From Daldinia sp. FL1419 (Eukaryota > Ascomycota > Sordariomycetes > Xylariales > Hypoxylaceae): a DNA stretch of 64,000 nucleotides. The stretch lies in assembly GCA_025201765.1 (NCBI GenBank), contig MU623341.1, positions 558,001 to 622,000 of the forward strand, written 5' to 3'. A program made the translations under genes and the position numbers. The notes below the pieces were generated by a model, which was not told the origin of the DNA, did no database searches, and saw only the letters and a program-made list of their open reading frames with translations. Below, one piece after another: positions 23,331-34,555 of this stretch. Numbering within the stretch: position 1 is the first letter of the stretch; every line of letters starts with the position of its first letter.

Positions 23331-25012
23331 ATGGCTAAAGATTTCTCGTCGTCAGCGCCAACTCCAGTATCTCCCTTAAGCATATCCAATGATGAATCAA
23401 CCGCCCTTCTGCCAAAGGCGTCCCCGGCTGCTGCACAAGCCGATCCGCCACAATATAGACAATGGCTAGCCGAGATATGGCTCTTGACTAAAGCTTCTAT
23501 ACCGGTGATATTGGCGTATACACTCCAAAATAGCCTCCAAACTATTTCAGTTTTGATAGTAGGCCGTCTTTCACCTGAGGCGCTAGCTACAGCTGCCTTC
23601 TGTTATAGTTAGTAAAGTTTGAATTCCCTCGTACCGTCGGTGTGCCTATATCTTATATATTTAAGAGCTCCTATAAACGGGAAACCTATATATTCTAAGA
23701 ACCGTCACCCTTCTGTAACCTCTGAAGAACATAGGCTAACTTGTGGAATCTACATATAGTGTTTGCAATGGCCACAGGCTGGCTAATAGCGATGGGAGGG
23801 ACCACCGCACTCGACACCCTTGCCTCGACGAGCTTCACCGGATCCCAAGATAAGCACGACCTCGGTATTCTTCTGCAACGCGGTATCATAGTCCTTTCCG
23901 CCTTCTATGCGGTCGTGGCCGTAATATGGGGGTTTTCCGGGCCACTATTCCGAGCGCTTGGACAAGAGGAATTTATTTGCGTAGAGGGGAGCAGGTTTCT
24001 GCATATCTTGATACCGGGAGGCCTGGGGTACGTGTGGTTTGAATCAATGAAAAAGTACTTGCAGGCGCAGGAAATATATCGACCGGGAACCTACGTGCTC
24101 CTGATCACGTCGCCGCTTAATGCGCTTCTCAACTACCTCTTCATCTACCCATTTGGCCTAGGTCTTTACGGTGCCCCCCTTGCGACGGGCATTTCCTACT
24201 GGATTTCCTTCCTCCTTCTCGTCATGTACGTGGCTTTCGTGCGTGGCCACGAATGCTGGGGCGGGTTCACCCTTCGCCGTGCTGCCTCAAATATTTGGCC
24301 GTTTGCACGCCTAGCCTTCTTGGGAGTCATTCACGTAGGCACGGAGTGGTGGGCTTTTGAGATTGTTGCCCTGGCTGCTGGTAGGCTTGGAACCATCACG
24401 CTCGCCGCACAGTCCGTCATCATGACAGCCGACCAGATAATCAACACGATCCCTTTCGGCCTAGGTGTAGCCGCTTCGGCTCGGATAGGGAATCTATTGG
24501 GTGCACAGAAGTCGCGCGAGGCGGCGCGTGCTGCTCACTGCGCTGCTATTCTATCTACGATCCTTGGTGCCATCATACTTACCGTCCTAATGAGCACCAA
24601 GAACATTTTCGGTAGGATTTTCAATGATGATGACCGCGTGGTCCAGCTCGTCGCAGACGTGATGCCTTTCGTTGCGCTATTCCAGATTGCGGACGGGCTG
24701 AACGGGAGCTGCGGCGGTGTCTTAAGGGGTATGGGACGACAATGGGCTGGTGCTCTAGTGAATCTAATCAGCTACTACGGTGGTGCGTTACCAGCGGGCA
24801 TCTACCTTGCTTTTCATGGATGGGGTCTCCAAGGCTTGTGGGTTGGGCAATGTGTTGCTTTATACTTGGTTGGAATTCTTGAATGGGTGATTGTTGGTCT
24901 TAGCAAATGGGATAAGGAGGTCACTAGGGCGCTTGATAGACTTGACGCTGACGAGGCTGGAGATGGGTCTACTCCTCGGATAGGAGAGGTTACTACTCGA
25001 TATGAAGTCTAA
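23331..25012 (+). CDS. MATE-family multidrug/toxin extrusion transporter
   Basis: Exons 23,331-23,607 and 23,760-25,012 encode 509 residues. The 152-bp intron has a GTTAGT donor, a GCTAAC branch site and an ATAG acceptor, and splits the Met codon of the segment F-C-Y-M-F-A-M-A-T-G-W. The protein is a polytopic membrane antiporter of the MatE fold with about 12 helices. A Ser/Pro-rich cytoplasmic N-terminus (about 55 residues) precedes the first MatE repeat. Recognisable family stretches are I-P-V-I-L-A-Y-T-L-Q-N-S-L-Q, G-G-T-T-A-L-D-T-L-A-S, P-G-G-L-G-Y-V-W-F-E and G-V-A-A-S-A-R-I-G-N. Fungal relatives are vacuolar or plasma-membrane exporters in the ERC1-like group that move cationic compounds out using H+ or Na+ gradients. 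The substrate here is unknown, and no biosynthetic cluster sits beside it. The last 30 residues are hydrophilic. Confidence 0.92.
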
Positions 25013-25456
25013 AAGTAATTTTGATGAGCATAACTTCAATTACCCGAAATCGTCACTTATTATTATCAGGTACCTAACCCGAGATGTTATCTCAAACAAC
25101 AAATACCGCCATTGCCAACTCCCTAGAAGCATAAAAATCAAATGAACAATGGGCCAATGTTTAACACATGATAAAAAAAAAACATAAAAGAGTATCGGCT
25201 TAAGCGAGAGTTAGCGAAGCTACCCCGTATTCGCTACATAAAAGCCTCGGTATCGTGTTCTTGCGTGGAAAAAACTCAACCATGGATGATGCTAGTTACC
25301 CCTTATTCTCAACTTTTCCCTTTGCCCGCGCCTTACGGCAATTATATAAAACAAACGAGCATATGCGGTATGGTACAAGAAATGAATTTCTCAAATAACT
25401 CCGTCGCTCCCTTGCATTAGCGTCCTCAACGGACGCGGTGTTCTGATGCCAGATAT
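25013..25456. other. Intergenic, convergent gene ends
   Basis: 3' regions of the MATE gene (+) and NUP133 (-). No coding sequence is visible. It includes an A-rich tract near 25,170-25,185. Confidence 0.5.
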
Positions 25457-28400
25457 CTAATGTGTGCCGTTTTTGCCATTCATACTGCCAAACGCCTTCG
25501 TTGGCGTTCGTGCGGACCCCGGTCTGGATGAGCTCAGCGCTGCTCCGGCCGCGGTGGCTTCGTCATATTGTAGGTCCACAGCCTCCTCGGCAAACTTTCG
25601 TGTCTCTTTGGCCCATTGTTCCAAGCGGTGCCTCTCAATATGTTTCACCAAGTTGCTGTCCTCCCATTTCATCGCCTCTAATACCTTCTCACGATAGCTC
25701 TTCTCCATTTTCTCGAATCGCCGATCAAGATGCTCGGTATACACCCCAGCGGCCTCGGACGGTGATAGCCGTCGATAATCGTTCTTGTCGGCGCCGCGTT
25801 GCTCTATTCTCCGTATTAGCATAGCATTATTAATCATCTTATTGGTTTCTACTTACGATTCGCATGTAGTGTGCAGTAAAACTGGAATAGGTCCGTTCGG
25901 CTAAGGATTTCTACGATATCATCATCGTTTTTGAGCGTAGTGTTATTAACTTGTGTCCAGTCTTCTCGCAGAAAACATCTCCGCCAAATGAGTCGCTCAG
26001 CTTGCACACGTTCTGCACCAGTGAGGCCGTTATAAGCCACACTTAGAGCCGCAAAAAACTGGTCGGCCATGTACTCCCGGTTCTCCGGTGGTAGAATGAT
26101 CAATGTAAGGAGATCAATGAGCGTGAATGGATCTAGGGCCTCGTGGTTCAAGAGTCGTCGCAACCCGTCGTCAAAGATTTGAGAGAGGATCTTATACTTC
26201 TTCGGTATCCTAGGAGCGAATACTTCTTTCGCGACGCTTAATTCTTCCCCTTCGAGCGCCTCGCTGACCGCCGGACGAATCTGAGTATTGTATAAGGTGT
26301 CCTGGATAGCAATAATAGCAAGTTCCCTATCAATGGCATCTACCTGTGCGTCCTCGGCTGTTCCATTAACGTTAGCATCTTGCATGCTCATAGACGCTTT
26401 GCTAGACGGCCGCGAAGATTCGGCCATTCTAGCTAGCTTGCCTAGACTTAATTCGACCTTTTTATTCCAGATCTGCTGTTCACGCGCTAGGCCAAGATCG
26501 AGAAGAGTATCGGCGGCATGGTCGATGTCTTCTTCGTTGATGATGTCGTTAATCCAGGATACTTTAGCCAATTCTGGTTTAGTCCGAAGATACATTGTCT
26601 TGAACGTCTTATCACCATCATATTCGAGCAGGGCATCAACTCCGAATGTAGTGAAGAGGTATTCGTAAAATGGAAACGCAAACTCCTTTCCATATGTTAC
26701 GAAGCAATCCCGCACATGCTCTTCTTTCGCAGTCATCTTCGCCTCAATACTTTCGAGGCGGTCTGGAGATAGGCCAGGTGTCTCAAGCTGGTGTCGGAGC
26801 CCGTCAATCTCGCGAGTGAGGATTTCGGCCAGAGCAGGAAGAGACCCATGGTTCTCAGCAATCTTGATCCCAGCTTCCCAGTTTTCAGTATGAGCAAGGA
26901 GGACAACCTTGTCGTGGCGGTCTTGCTCATATATGCTCTGGTACTTTTGACCATCTACGACCTTCTTTGGATCGTCGCTGGCGAGATACGATCGAGATAA
27001 TTCTTGGACTATAGTTAAATAGACCTCGGTTATTTGTGGCAATAGTTCGCGAGTTTTTTGAATCAATGGACTTTGCCCTTCCGGATCTGTTACCCAGTGT
27101 TGCTTAACCCACTCGGTAGAGAGTTCCACTTGTCTTTTGACGTTGTTGGCAATGTAAGGATGGCAAGTCCAGGGAGTTGGGAGCCCGGCATAGTCGCCAG
27201 CTAAGATCCCGTGCTCCATCTTTTCATTAGCTAGACCATAAAGTTGAAGATTTCTCATGCGGAATGTAAAAGCATCCCTAATCGCGCTATTATAAATTTC
27301 CGCAGCTTCGTATATCAAACGAGTCAGAGATGCTTGATCTAGGTTAGCCTTGGAGTTGTGTTTTATAACTTCGTAAGCCCAAGCAATGAAATAGTGCATG
27401 CGATCGATGTCGCGAATGAACCAGTGACGCAACTCGTCAACTTCTCCTTTGGCGACGTTAGGCTCTGACTTCTCTTCGTCTCGAATAAACTCGACGATTT
27501 CGGCGACGATGCTCTTTTTAGAAGATGCAGGGCGCGATGTGGTGAAGTCCTCATGCTTATGCCAGATGACGTTAGCAACATGTAGTTTTTCCGCATTCCA
27601 AAGTAACCGCCACTTTGTAAAACGGTCCAGGTTCACTTTCAGGCTTGCGATATGTGTCATTATTTTCTCCAAATACTGCACACGCTCCTTGATGTTAGTA
27701 TCGACACGTGCAGCTAGAGTCGAGAAATGTTTCCCGGTAGAGGTGAGGATTTCTTGACTCAATTCCAGAGCGGCAGCACCGTATTCTGCATCAGTGAAAC
27801 GCAAGCCGTGCTGTCTATCGAATACGAGGGGATTATCCTCCTTAACACCGAAAAACACGGCCTGCTCAAGTTTCGCTTTGGCTGTAACCTCTGGGGGCTT
27901 TTCACTTGCGAATCGCTCTACATCCGTTAACGCAATACGTAGCGCACCAGCGCCTCGAACTAACAATATAGCAGCGGGGTTCTTGGGTCTGATACGAGGC
28001 GCTCTACCTTCACCAGAACTGAAACCCTGAGTTTTGGGCTCTTCAATTCCGGAACCGACAATCTCGAGTGTTGGGTCTGTACGTAAATCGACGACATCCT
28101 CAAAGGATGCGGGTAGAACGTGATTATCCTCGAGAATTTGTGAATCGGGGGAGTCGGGGGACCGAGCAATTGAGGCTATTACGACTGCATGGTCAAATAC
28201 GAGGAAGGCGATGATGTTGGGCCGAGGAAGGTAAAGTCGAGGTTTGGCAAGTGCCTGTGATTCCGGCGCGGTAGAGTAAATAGATATCGGTCGAACCATG
28301 CCGACTTCAACGGTGTTCTCTGACGAAAGCCCAGAATGCAATACGATTTCGATGAGTGTATAACGCCATCCTTGCTTGCTGGATAAGGAAGCCAGGAGTA

Positions 28401-29786
28401 ATAAATGTTGCTGGTCCTCAGACTCGGAGGGTTCACGTAGCTGGCTCATCTCGCTGTACTTCCGATCCAGACCCCTGGGTACGAAACAGAAATCGAGTAT
28501 CTTGAGCGACTCTACGGGTAACTTGGCGCTCACGCTATCTATCTGTTGGAGATAGCCGAGAATAATGTTGCGAGCATCCACCTCAACCAGAAGGTCGTGA
28601 TGACCTCCCCGGTGCACCCTCCAAGAGTGTAGGCGACCTTTCGACGTAACGGCGACGACAGTACATTCACCTTGTTTAGTTGACCTCTCTGAACGTACGG
28701 CGGCGATATCTCCCTGAGAAGCGGTCTGCGACAGCGCATGTCGCAGAGTTCCGAAAAACCCGCTGCTAGCAGATCCAAGGTTGGTGCGCAAGAACTGTGT
28801 TGAAATTTTCGGGCGGCCATGCGTGTCTCGGACGCTCAAGTATGCCAGGCGTCCACTACTAAATGCGAGGACAAAACCAGCTGCAGATTCGGCATGGACA
28901 ATCTGGATGACTGCCTCCCCGGAAAACATACCGGCGATAGAACCTTCGACGCCATTTTGCTGTTGGCGCATAAAATCCAGCGTCGTCGCGCTCGATATAG
29001 ATTCCCAATAAGTCACTTTACCATTAGTAGGCATTACTACTACTAAACCCGGCTCAGAAGAGGAAACGGACGGAGGGACCAGCGCGCCCAGGGGTAAAAG
29101 GTCGCTGGAGGATTTTGACGGGCACGGCAACGCAAAGGTGAAGGATTCAGGAGATTGGGTGGGTGCCGCGTATGGCCATACGATGGCGTGCGTATGAGAG
29201 AGGCTCAGGGCATATCCTGTAGAGCTGTCGACGGAGCCATGCTGACGACCTACACAATAAAAGTTAGCTATACGGGATCGACGAATCGACGGGCGGTGAG
29301 GGGGGGTAGCATACTACTGGTATCCAACTTTAATCGATCGGGTAAAGCTGGGAGTTTTCGGACGTCAAACGCAATATTGGTTGACTATAAAGTATTAACG
29401 TGTCAGTCATTTTAAACTTAAGGTACTCGGGAGCTTCTTTTACTACTAAAACTTACTAAAAGTGTGCTGCCATCCCCCTTGATAAGACGTTCGCCCGGCC
29501 GAACTTTCTTCGACCGAAGACTAAGCTCTTGCTTAGGGGTAGGCGATTCCTCAATTCCATCCTGTTTTGCATCAACTATCGAAGACTTTGTAGATTTAAC
29601 TTCGTACGTCTCGGGAGTAACAGGCGAGTTCGCATGGGTTTGGTCATTCAATGGTATCCTCTGTCGTTTCGCTTTGGGTTGTTGGACCGAATTATCTGAG
29701 CTAACAGGTCGTTGACGTCGTCGGCCACGAGTTGCTGTTGGGGCGGGCGACAGGTTTTCAGCGCCATTAACGGTAGCTGAAAACAT
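25457..29786 (-). CDS. NUP133: Nucleoporin Nup133
   Basis: Four minus-strand exons, 29,457-29,786, 29,318-29,384 (only 67 nt), 25,857-29,249 and 25,457-25,803, encode 1,378 residues. Introns are 72, 68 and 53 bp; the second uses a GTAGTA donor and all have a CTGAC, CTAAC or CTAAT site. Nup133 is a scaffold subunit of the Y-shaped (Nup84/Nup107) complex of the nuclear pore. Residues 1-110 are a basic, disordered lead with K-A-K-R-Q-R and K-G-D-G-S. The beta-propeller begins with L-P-A-L-P-D-R-L, then R-Q-H-G-S-V-D-S-S-T-G-Y-A-L and T-H-A-I-V-W-P-Y across the exon 2/3 join. The rest is the alpha-helical stack, ending with L-S-P-S-E-A-A-G-V-Y-T-E and H-I-E-R-H-R-L-E-Q-W. The length is right for filamentous fungi. 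Placing the start inside the long exon would lose the first 170 or so residues. Confidence 0.93.
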
Positions 29787-31020
29787 GATGCAGCAATTCT
29801 GCAGTATGGGTGGTCAAGGCGAAAAAAAAACAGAGTCGAAGCAAGGATGCAATTCGGAGACTTTTATTGATGATGAAAACCGTTAATTATCGATGCGTCG
29901 CTTGATGTAGAAAATACGTGCTCATCGTGAGGAGGCGAAATAAGGCGGAAGTCGTGGGCGTGGATAAAATGGTGGAGAAGGTGAGAGGTGTGAAGGTGTA
30001 GAAAAAAAAAGATGAAGATTGAATGGTGAAGACCTTCCGCGAAAGAATGACGAGGCCGAACAAATGTTTGGTTGTGATTGATTGGGTCGTTACTTCACCT
30101 TTGGCTGAGTACCTGTAAGCTGTAGGGAGGGAAAAAAAAACACATACACTGGAATTGGGTTAGCTGGAGCTACGTAGCCCTGACATTTACTAGTGATATG
30201 GAAACCTTGAAATTTTTTAGTACTACGTAAAGGTAGGTACATATAATTTCTACGTGATGTGTATACAAATCAGAGGTTTAAATGCAATGCAGGCGCGGCT
30301 GAAGCTAGACCATTTTAGAAATAACAAGACCCTTGTTATGTTCTTGCCGTTTGTAGATGGACTTGTAAGTGGATCAAGTTCTTTGTGCCTTTTCAAAGCA
30401 GCCAAGTAGCTCGCAACCGTCATGTGGCTCGTGCGTTGTCTGCCTGGCACGGGCCAAGAATCCAATCGCAACGGCTTGACAAATCCGGGGCAGCCTCTCT
30501 CAACTTTTTTACATTTGAGCCTCGATTTTTAATACTCATTTTTAACAACTACCAACACGGAACCTTGATCTTGGACATATTTCTAATTTAGTCCTCTAAC
30601 TTATTCCGCAGTTTAAATTCCATACTATCCTTCCGAAAGCAAGGCAGCCTCAGTCTTCAACCACCACCATGATTTATCTATGGCATCTTAAAACGTTCGG
30701 GATATAATAAAGATTGCCTAAGCGTCGTCAACTACTATTTCCTCACTTTCCTCTTTAGGAAGTGCCTACTACAAGTTTGCGCTCTCGAAATGTTGCACAT
30801 TTCCCAACTTATCAGGCTATATTAAGAAATATAGCGGCGTGGACAGCCTTATAGTTAACACTGATGCTAGGGAATTGGATCTTACAGGCCTGACGTATAA
30901 TTTCCCCATGGTGACCAGGTAATCATCGGGAGCCATTCCCTGAAAGCTAATAAAACTACCTATATATAATCCTAAGTCGCATTGTTTAAAGCGGGTATTA
31001 ATATCACGCAACGACTCAAG
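29787..31020. other. Divergent intergenic region between NUP133 and AFG1-like gene
   Basis: 1.2 kb separating two head-to-head genes. It has several A-runs (near 29,822, 30,001 and 30,130) and a TAGGTA motif near 30,230. An upstream coding exon of the AFG1-like gene could lie here, but no donor/acceptor pair is convincing. No other gene is supported. Confidence 0.4.
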
Positions 31021-33015
31021 ATGAGACGGGGCATCAGTTCAGTTACCATTACGGATCCCTTGGTCAAGTATCAGTCGCTGCTAGCGACGGGGATTTGTTC
31101 GCCAGATGCTGCTCAGCATCGGTTGGCGATACACCTTCAAAAGGTATATCATCGGCTCAAGGACTATTCGCCATCACATGAATACCGTGCTAGGCTAAAG
31201 GCCATTACCAGTGCCTTGGACAGCACCAAAAAGAGTGAAGACCCGTCGCACACTCTCGCAGTCGAGAGCCATCCTATTTGGCGCAACCCCCTTCTTTCTC
31301 GATTTTTTGCTCGCAATGAGAGTAAGGATACTTTAGCTCTTATCAAAATTTTGACAAGCCATGAAGAGGCAATTCACATAGATTCGCCGCGTGGCCTATT
31401 CCTATCGGGCGAAGTAGGCACCGGCAAGTCAATGTTGCTTGACCTGCTCGCTGATGGGTTACCCACAAGTCGTAAGAAAAGGTGGCATTTTAATACATTC
31501 ATGCTTTATACACTATCCCGGCTTGAGAAATACCGGAAATCGCATCCACATCTAGATCGTGATGATCAGGAATATTCATTGCTGTGGGTGGCCAAGGATA
31601 TGGTTGAGAAATCACCAATTCTTTTTCTGGATGAGTTTCAACTCCCGGATAGAGCGGCAAGCAAGATCCTTAGTAATCTATTTATTGCATTTTTTCAACT
31701 AGGTGGCGTCCTTGTCGCTTCGTCAAATCGCATGCCAGACGAGTTAGAAAAAGCTACCGGAGTCGAATATGTTCCCCCCTCAGCTAGTAGTCTAATAAGT
31801 CAAGCCTTGGGTCTAGGACGGACTCGTGGAAGAGGTGAATTATTCGGTTCTACTAGCGATTTTGCATCGTTTCTTGAAGTACTAAAAGCAAGATGCGAGT
31901 TTTGGCAAATGGAAGGGGGCAAAGACTGGAGGCGCCGCGAAGTCGGCGAGTTGCTAAACCATCGTGTCAAAACTCCTGAGAAAACTATCACTGACAAGTC
32001 AGCAACGACTACCGTGGTAGGGTTTACTTCTGATATAAATACTCAAGAAACAGACGAATCAAGCTTGTCTGTTATGACTCCAAGGAATTATTTCCTCGTT
32101 GGTGAAACACACGAAGCCGCATGGATGGAAATTTTGAAAAGCCTAATATTGCCACACGAAGGAGACGAAATACCCTGGAAGTCCCTGACGGTAACTGTGT
32201 ACGGCCGGGCTGTTACGATCCCACAGCAGTATGGCGGGACTGTCTTCTGGGATTTCGAGGATCTCGTATCTTCATTTGGGCCAGCTGATTATATTACGAT
32301 GGCTTCAACCTTTCATACTTTCATCATAGATGGCGTGCCTGTCTTAACAATTCTTAAGAAGAATGAGGCACGAAGGCTTATTACGCTATTGGATGCCTTG
32401 TATGAAGCTCGGTGCAAGTTGGTCATTCGCGCCGAAGCTGGCCCTGACGACTTATTCTTCCCGGAAGCTAAGGCTGTCGCCTCACCTGTGACACAATATG
32501 CCCATAGAGGAAGTGAGCAGGTAGACGATGATGCGATACATCCCGAGACCGTTGCCGAGGTATACCAGGACACGATGTCACCCTTTAGACCAAATATCTC
32601 GTCTTATACTGATTCAAGAAACACGGACTATGATCCTGATCAGGATTCTGACTTCGGTGTAGAGCAAAAGTCTAAAGTAGACTTCAGCAATACCAGCGCG
32701 TTTACTGGAGAAGATGAGCGATTCGCCTACAAACGGGCCACGAGCCGCCTCTGGGAACTCTGCGGGGCTCAATGGCATAGTCGTACGGGTGATGGGTGGT
32801 GGCAGCCGCTCCCGCCCGAAGCGCGGCATTGGGAGGGTTCGCCAGTCGCGAAACCACGACCATGGTCAGCCTCACCGGTTGTTCGAGGGAATGATGCTAG
32901 CATGGGGCCGTCAGTAGAGCTTGAGGAGCCGGCAGGCCTACAGCGATTCCGTCTTGAATATCTACGGAAGACATTTTCTGGAGAAGGCCAGGCGAAGAAG
33001 CATGATCGGGAGTAA
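31021..33015 (+). CDS. AFG1/LACE1-family mitochondrial AAA-type ATPase
   Basis: A single exon of 664 residues from the ATG at 31,021. The frame stays open 13 codons further upstream only from a TTG, next to a stop. The Walker A motif G-E-V-G-T-G-K-S lies at residue about 130, and Walker B I-L-F-L-D-E-F-Q at about 200. The family C-terminal half follows, with V-T-V-Y-G-R, G-P-A-D-Y-I-T-M-A, F-H-T-F-I-I-D and the E-A-R-C-K-L-V-I-R-A-E stretch. Yeast Afg1 and human LACE1/AFG1L are inner-membrane mitochondrial proteins that help turn over respiratory-chain subunits. The last 120 residues are a low-complexity, Trp/Pro/Arg-containing extension seen in fungal homologues. The annotated N-terminus is short for a mitochondrial import signal, so a small upstream exon may be missing. 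Confidence 0.87.
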   Translation: MRRGISSVTITDPLVKYQSLLATGICSPDAAQHRLAIHLQKVYHRLKDYSPSHEYRARLKAITSALDSTKKSEDPSHTLAVESHPIWRNPLLSRFFARNESKDTLALIKILTSHEEAIHIDSPRGLFLSGEVGTGKSMLLDLLADGLPTSRKKRWHFNTFMLYTLSRLEKYRKSHPHLDRDDQEYSLLWVAKDMVEKSPILFLDEFQLPDRAASKILSNLFIAFFQLGGVLVASSNRMPDELEKATGVEYVPPSASSLISQALGLGRTRGRGELFGSTSDFASFLEVLKARCEFWQMEGGKDWRRREVGELLNHRVKTPEKTITDKSATTTVVGFTSDINTQETDESSLSVMTPRNYFLVGETHEAAWMEILKSLILPHEGDEIPWKSLTVTVYGRAVTIPQQYGGTVFWDFEDLVSSFGPADYITMASTFHTFIIDGVPVLTILKKNEARRLITLLDALYEARCKLVIRAEAGPDDLFFPEAKAVASPVTQYAHRGSEQVDDDAIHPETVAEVYQDTMSPFRPNISSYTDSRNTDYDPDQDSDFGVEQKSKVDFSNTSAFTGEDERFAYKRATSRLWELCGAQWHSRTGDGWWQPLPPEARHWEGSPVAKPRPWSASPVVRGNDASMGPSVELEEPAGLQRFRLEYLRKTFSGEGQAKKHDRE

Positions 33016-33253
33016 GGGTTTGGCCGATATGATTGTGTATATCATGTCTACCTAGATAGAGCACGTACATAGATGCGCAAGCGCCAGCGTATAAACGAAA
33101 TACCAAATATTATTCCACGATAAACGCCTAGACACCATGCTCTATGTCAGCCCATAACGCCACTACATACCTATGCATGCGCATTCGAACGGCCGGGCTC
33201 TGCTTACTTTAAGCCCAGACTAATCCTATATTTTCTTTTTCCCCTCCGCGCAC

Positions 33254-34042
33254 CTACAAGTTCGTCACGCCCGGCACCCATCCCTCTCCAATCCTCCTCA
33301 TCTCCTCTCCAAACTTGCGGCTCGTAATCCTCTTCCCGCCAACACCGCCACCCGGCGGTAATACTAGCGGCGCATGTTCATCCGGATCGTAGAACGGGTT
33401 CTGCAGCAGTCGCACATACGCCGTCTGCATAGCGCGAAACACAACACGCAGCTCCGTCTCCCTAAGTCCGACGCCCCCTCTAACGATCCCCGCCGGTCCC
33501 ATCCCTCCTCCTCCCGCACCGCCGATATTCGGCAAGCGGCCGCGCATATCGACCACAGCGACGAACTTCACTCCCGTATTCGTCTCGAACCCGTACGCGG
33601 CCAGGCGCTCGTCCACGGCGTGCAATAACCCGAAGTCGCCGGTGAGGATCGGGGTCGCGGACGTGGCTGCTGCGGCGGGGGGAGCGGCGCGGCGGGCGCG
33701 CGTCTCGAAGATGTCGAGGGTGCTGCTTAGGAGGAGGGAGAATTGTAGGGGCGTGCGCAGGGGGGCGCGGGTGTTGGTCGAGGGGTCGTAGGAGGGGAAG
33801 ATGGTTATGTGGAGGGGGTTATTCTAGTGCAAGCTTTATGTTAGCGAAGAGCTGAGCGATAGTTGGTAGTTTTGAGTAGGTTTGAGTAGATTTTAAAGCA
33901 AGAATGGGAAGTAAGTGGGTGAATGAAGTTGCAACCAGGTAAGGAAAAAAGGCCGAGAGAAAGAGGCGCGGAAAGCGATGAATAGACGTACGTTTCGTCC
34001 TATGACGCCTAGACAGGCTATAGATGGTATTGCGGTAGCCAT
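33254..34042 (-). CDS. TCA17: TRAPP complex subunit, TRAPPC2L/Tca17 type (sedlin-like)
   Basis: Exons 33,992-34,042 and 33,254-33,823 on the minus strand encode 206 residues. The 168-bp intron has a GTACGT donor and a CACTAG acceptor, phase 0. The short first exon gives MATAIPSIACLGVIGRN. The second continues with N-N-P-L-H-I-T-I-F, then a helix L-Q-F-S-L-L-L-S-S-T-L-D-I-F-E and the family segment G-L-L-H-A-V-D-E-R-L-A-A-Y-G-F. T-G-V-K-F-V-A-V-V-D follows. This is the longin-like sedlin fold of TRAPP subunits, which tether vesicles and activate Rab GTPases at the Golgi. A Gly-rich loop (about residues 122-132) interrupts the C-terminal part and is fungal-specific. The upstream in-frame codon at 34,108 is TTG, so the ATG at 34,042 is chosen. 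Exon 2 is strikingly C-rich on the coding strand. Confidence 0.9.
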
Positions 34043-34555
34043 CGCTACATGTGTTGTCGATTTTGCGCAGCTGCGTTGGGTATACGTTGGTGGAATTAGA
34101 AAGGCCAAGATGGCGAAAGCTTGGGTTTGATGAAGTTGAGAGCTATCGATTAACTAACCATAGGTAGGTACCTACCTAACCTAGGTCCTGTACCTGTGAG
34201 CTTCAAGGCTTGCCCCACTATTTAACTCTCAGTATAGTGGTAAGTCAGGGAAGAGATATCCATAACACCTTTAGGGGATATATATACCACCTATATACCA
34301 CCAAAGATCGAAAAAACAGGTAGAAGAGAAATGCAAATATAAACAAATTGTTCAGTATTCGAGCAATATCTAACATCTCAATAGACGCCCATACGTGTGA
34401 CCTTATCTAACACCATATCTACAGAGTAATAGCACACATTTTAAAAGGCCCGCCGAGCCTTATGACATCTTATACCATCCCCCACCACAAAACCACTGTC
34501 TATAACCCAGGTTCTCATTTAACACCTTCACTAACATATCATCGTATAGACGGTA
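34043..34555. other. Intergenic, TCA17 upstream / MCT1 downstream
   Basis: About 0.5 kb with a CCTAGGTA-type patch at 34,160-34,185 and pyrimidine-rich DNA towards MCT1. No coding sequence is seen. Confidence 0.5.
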
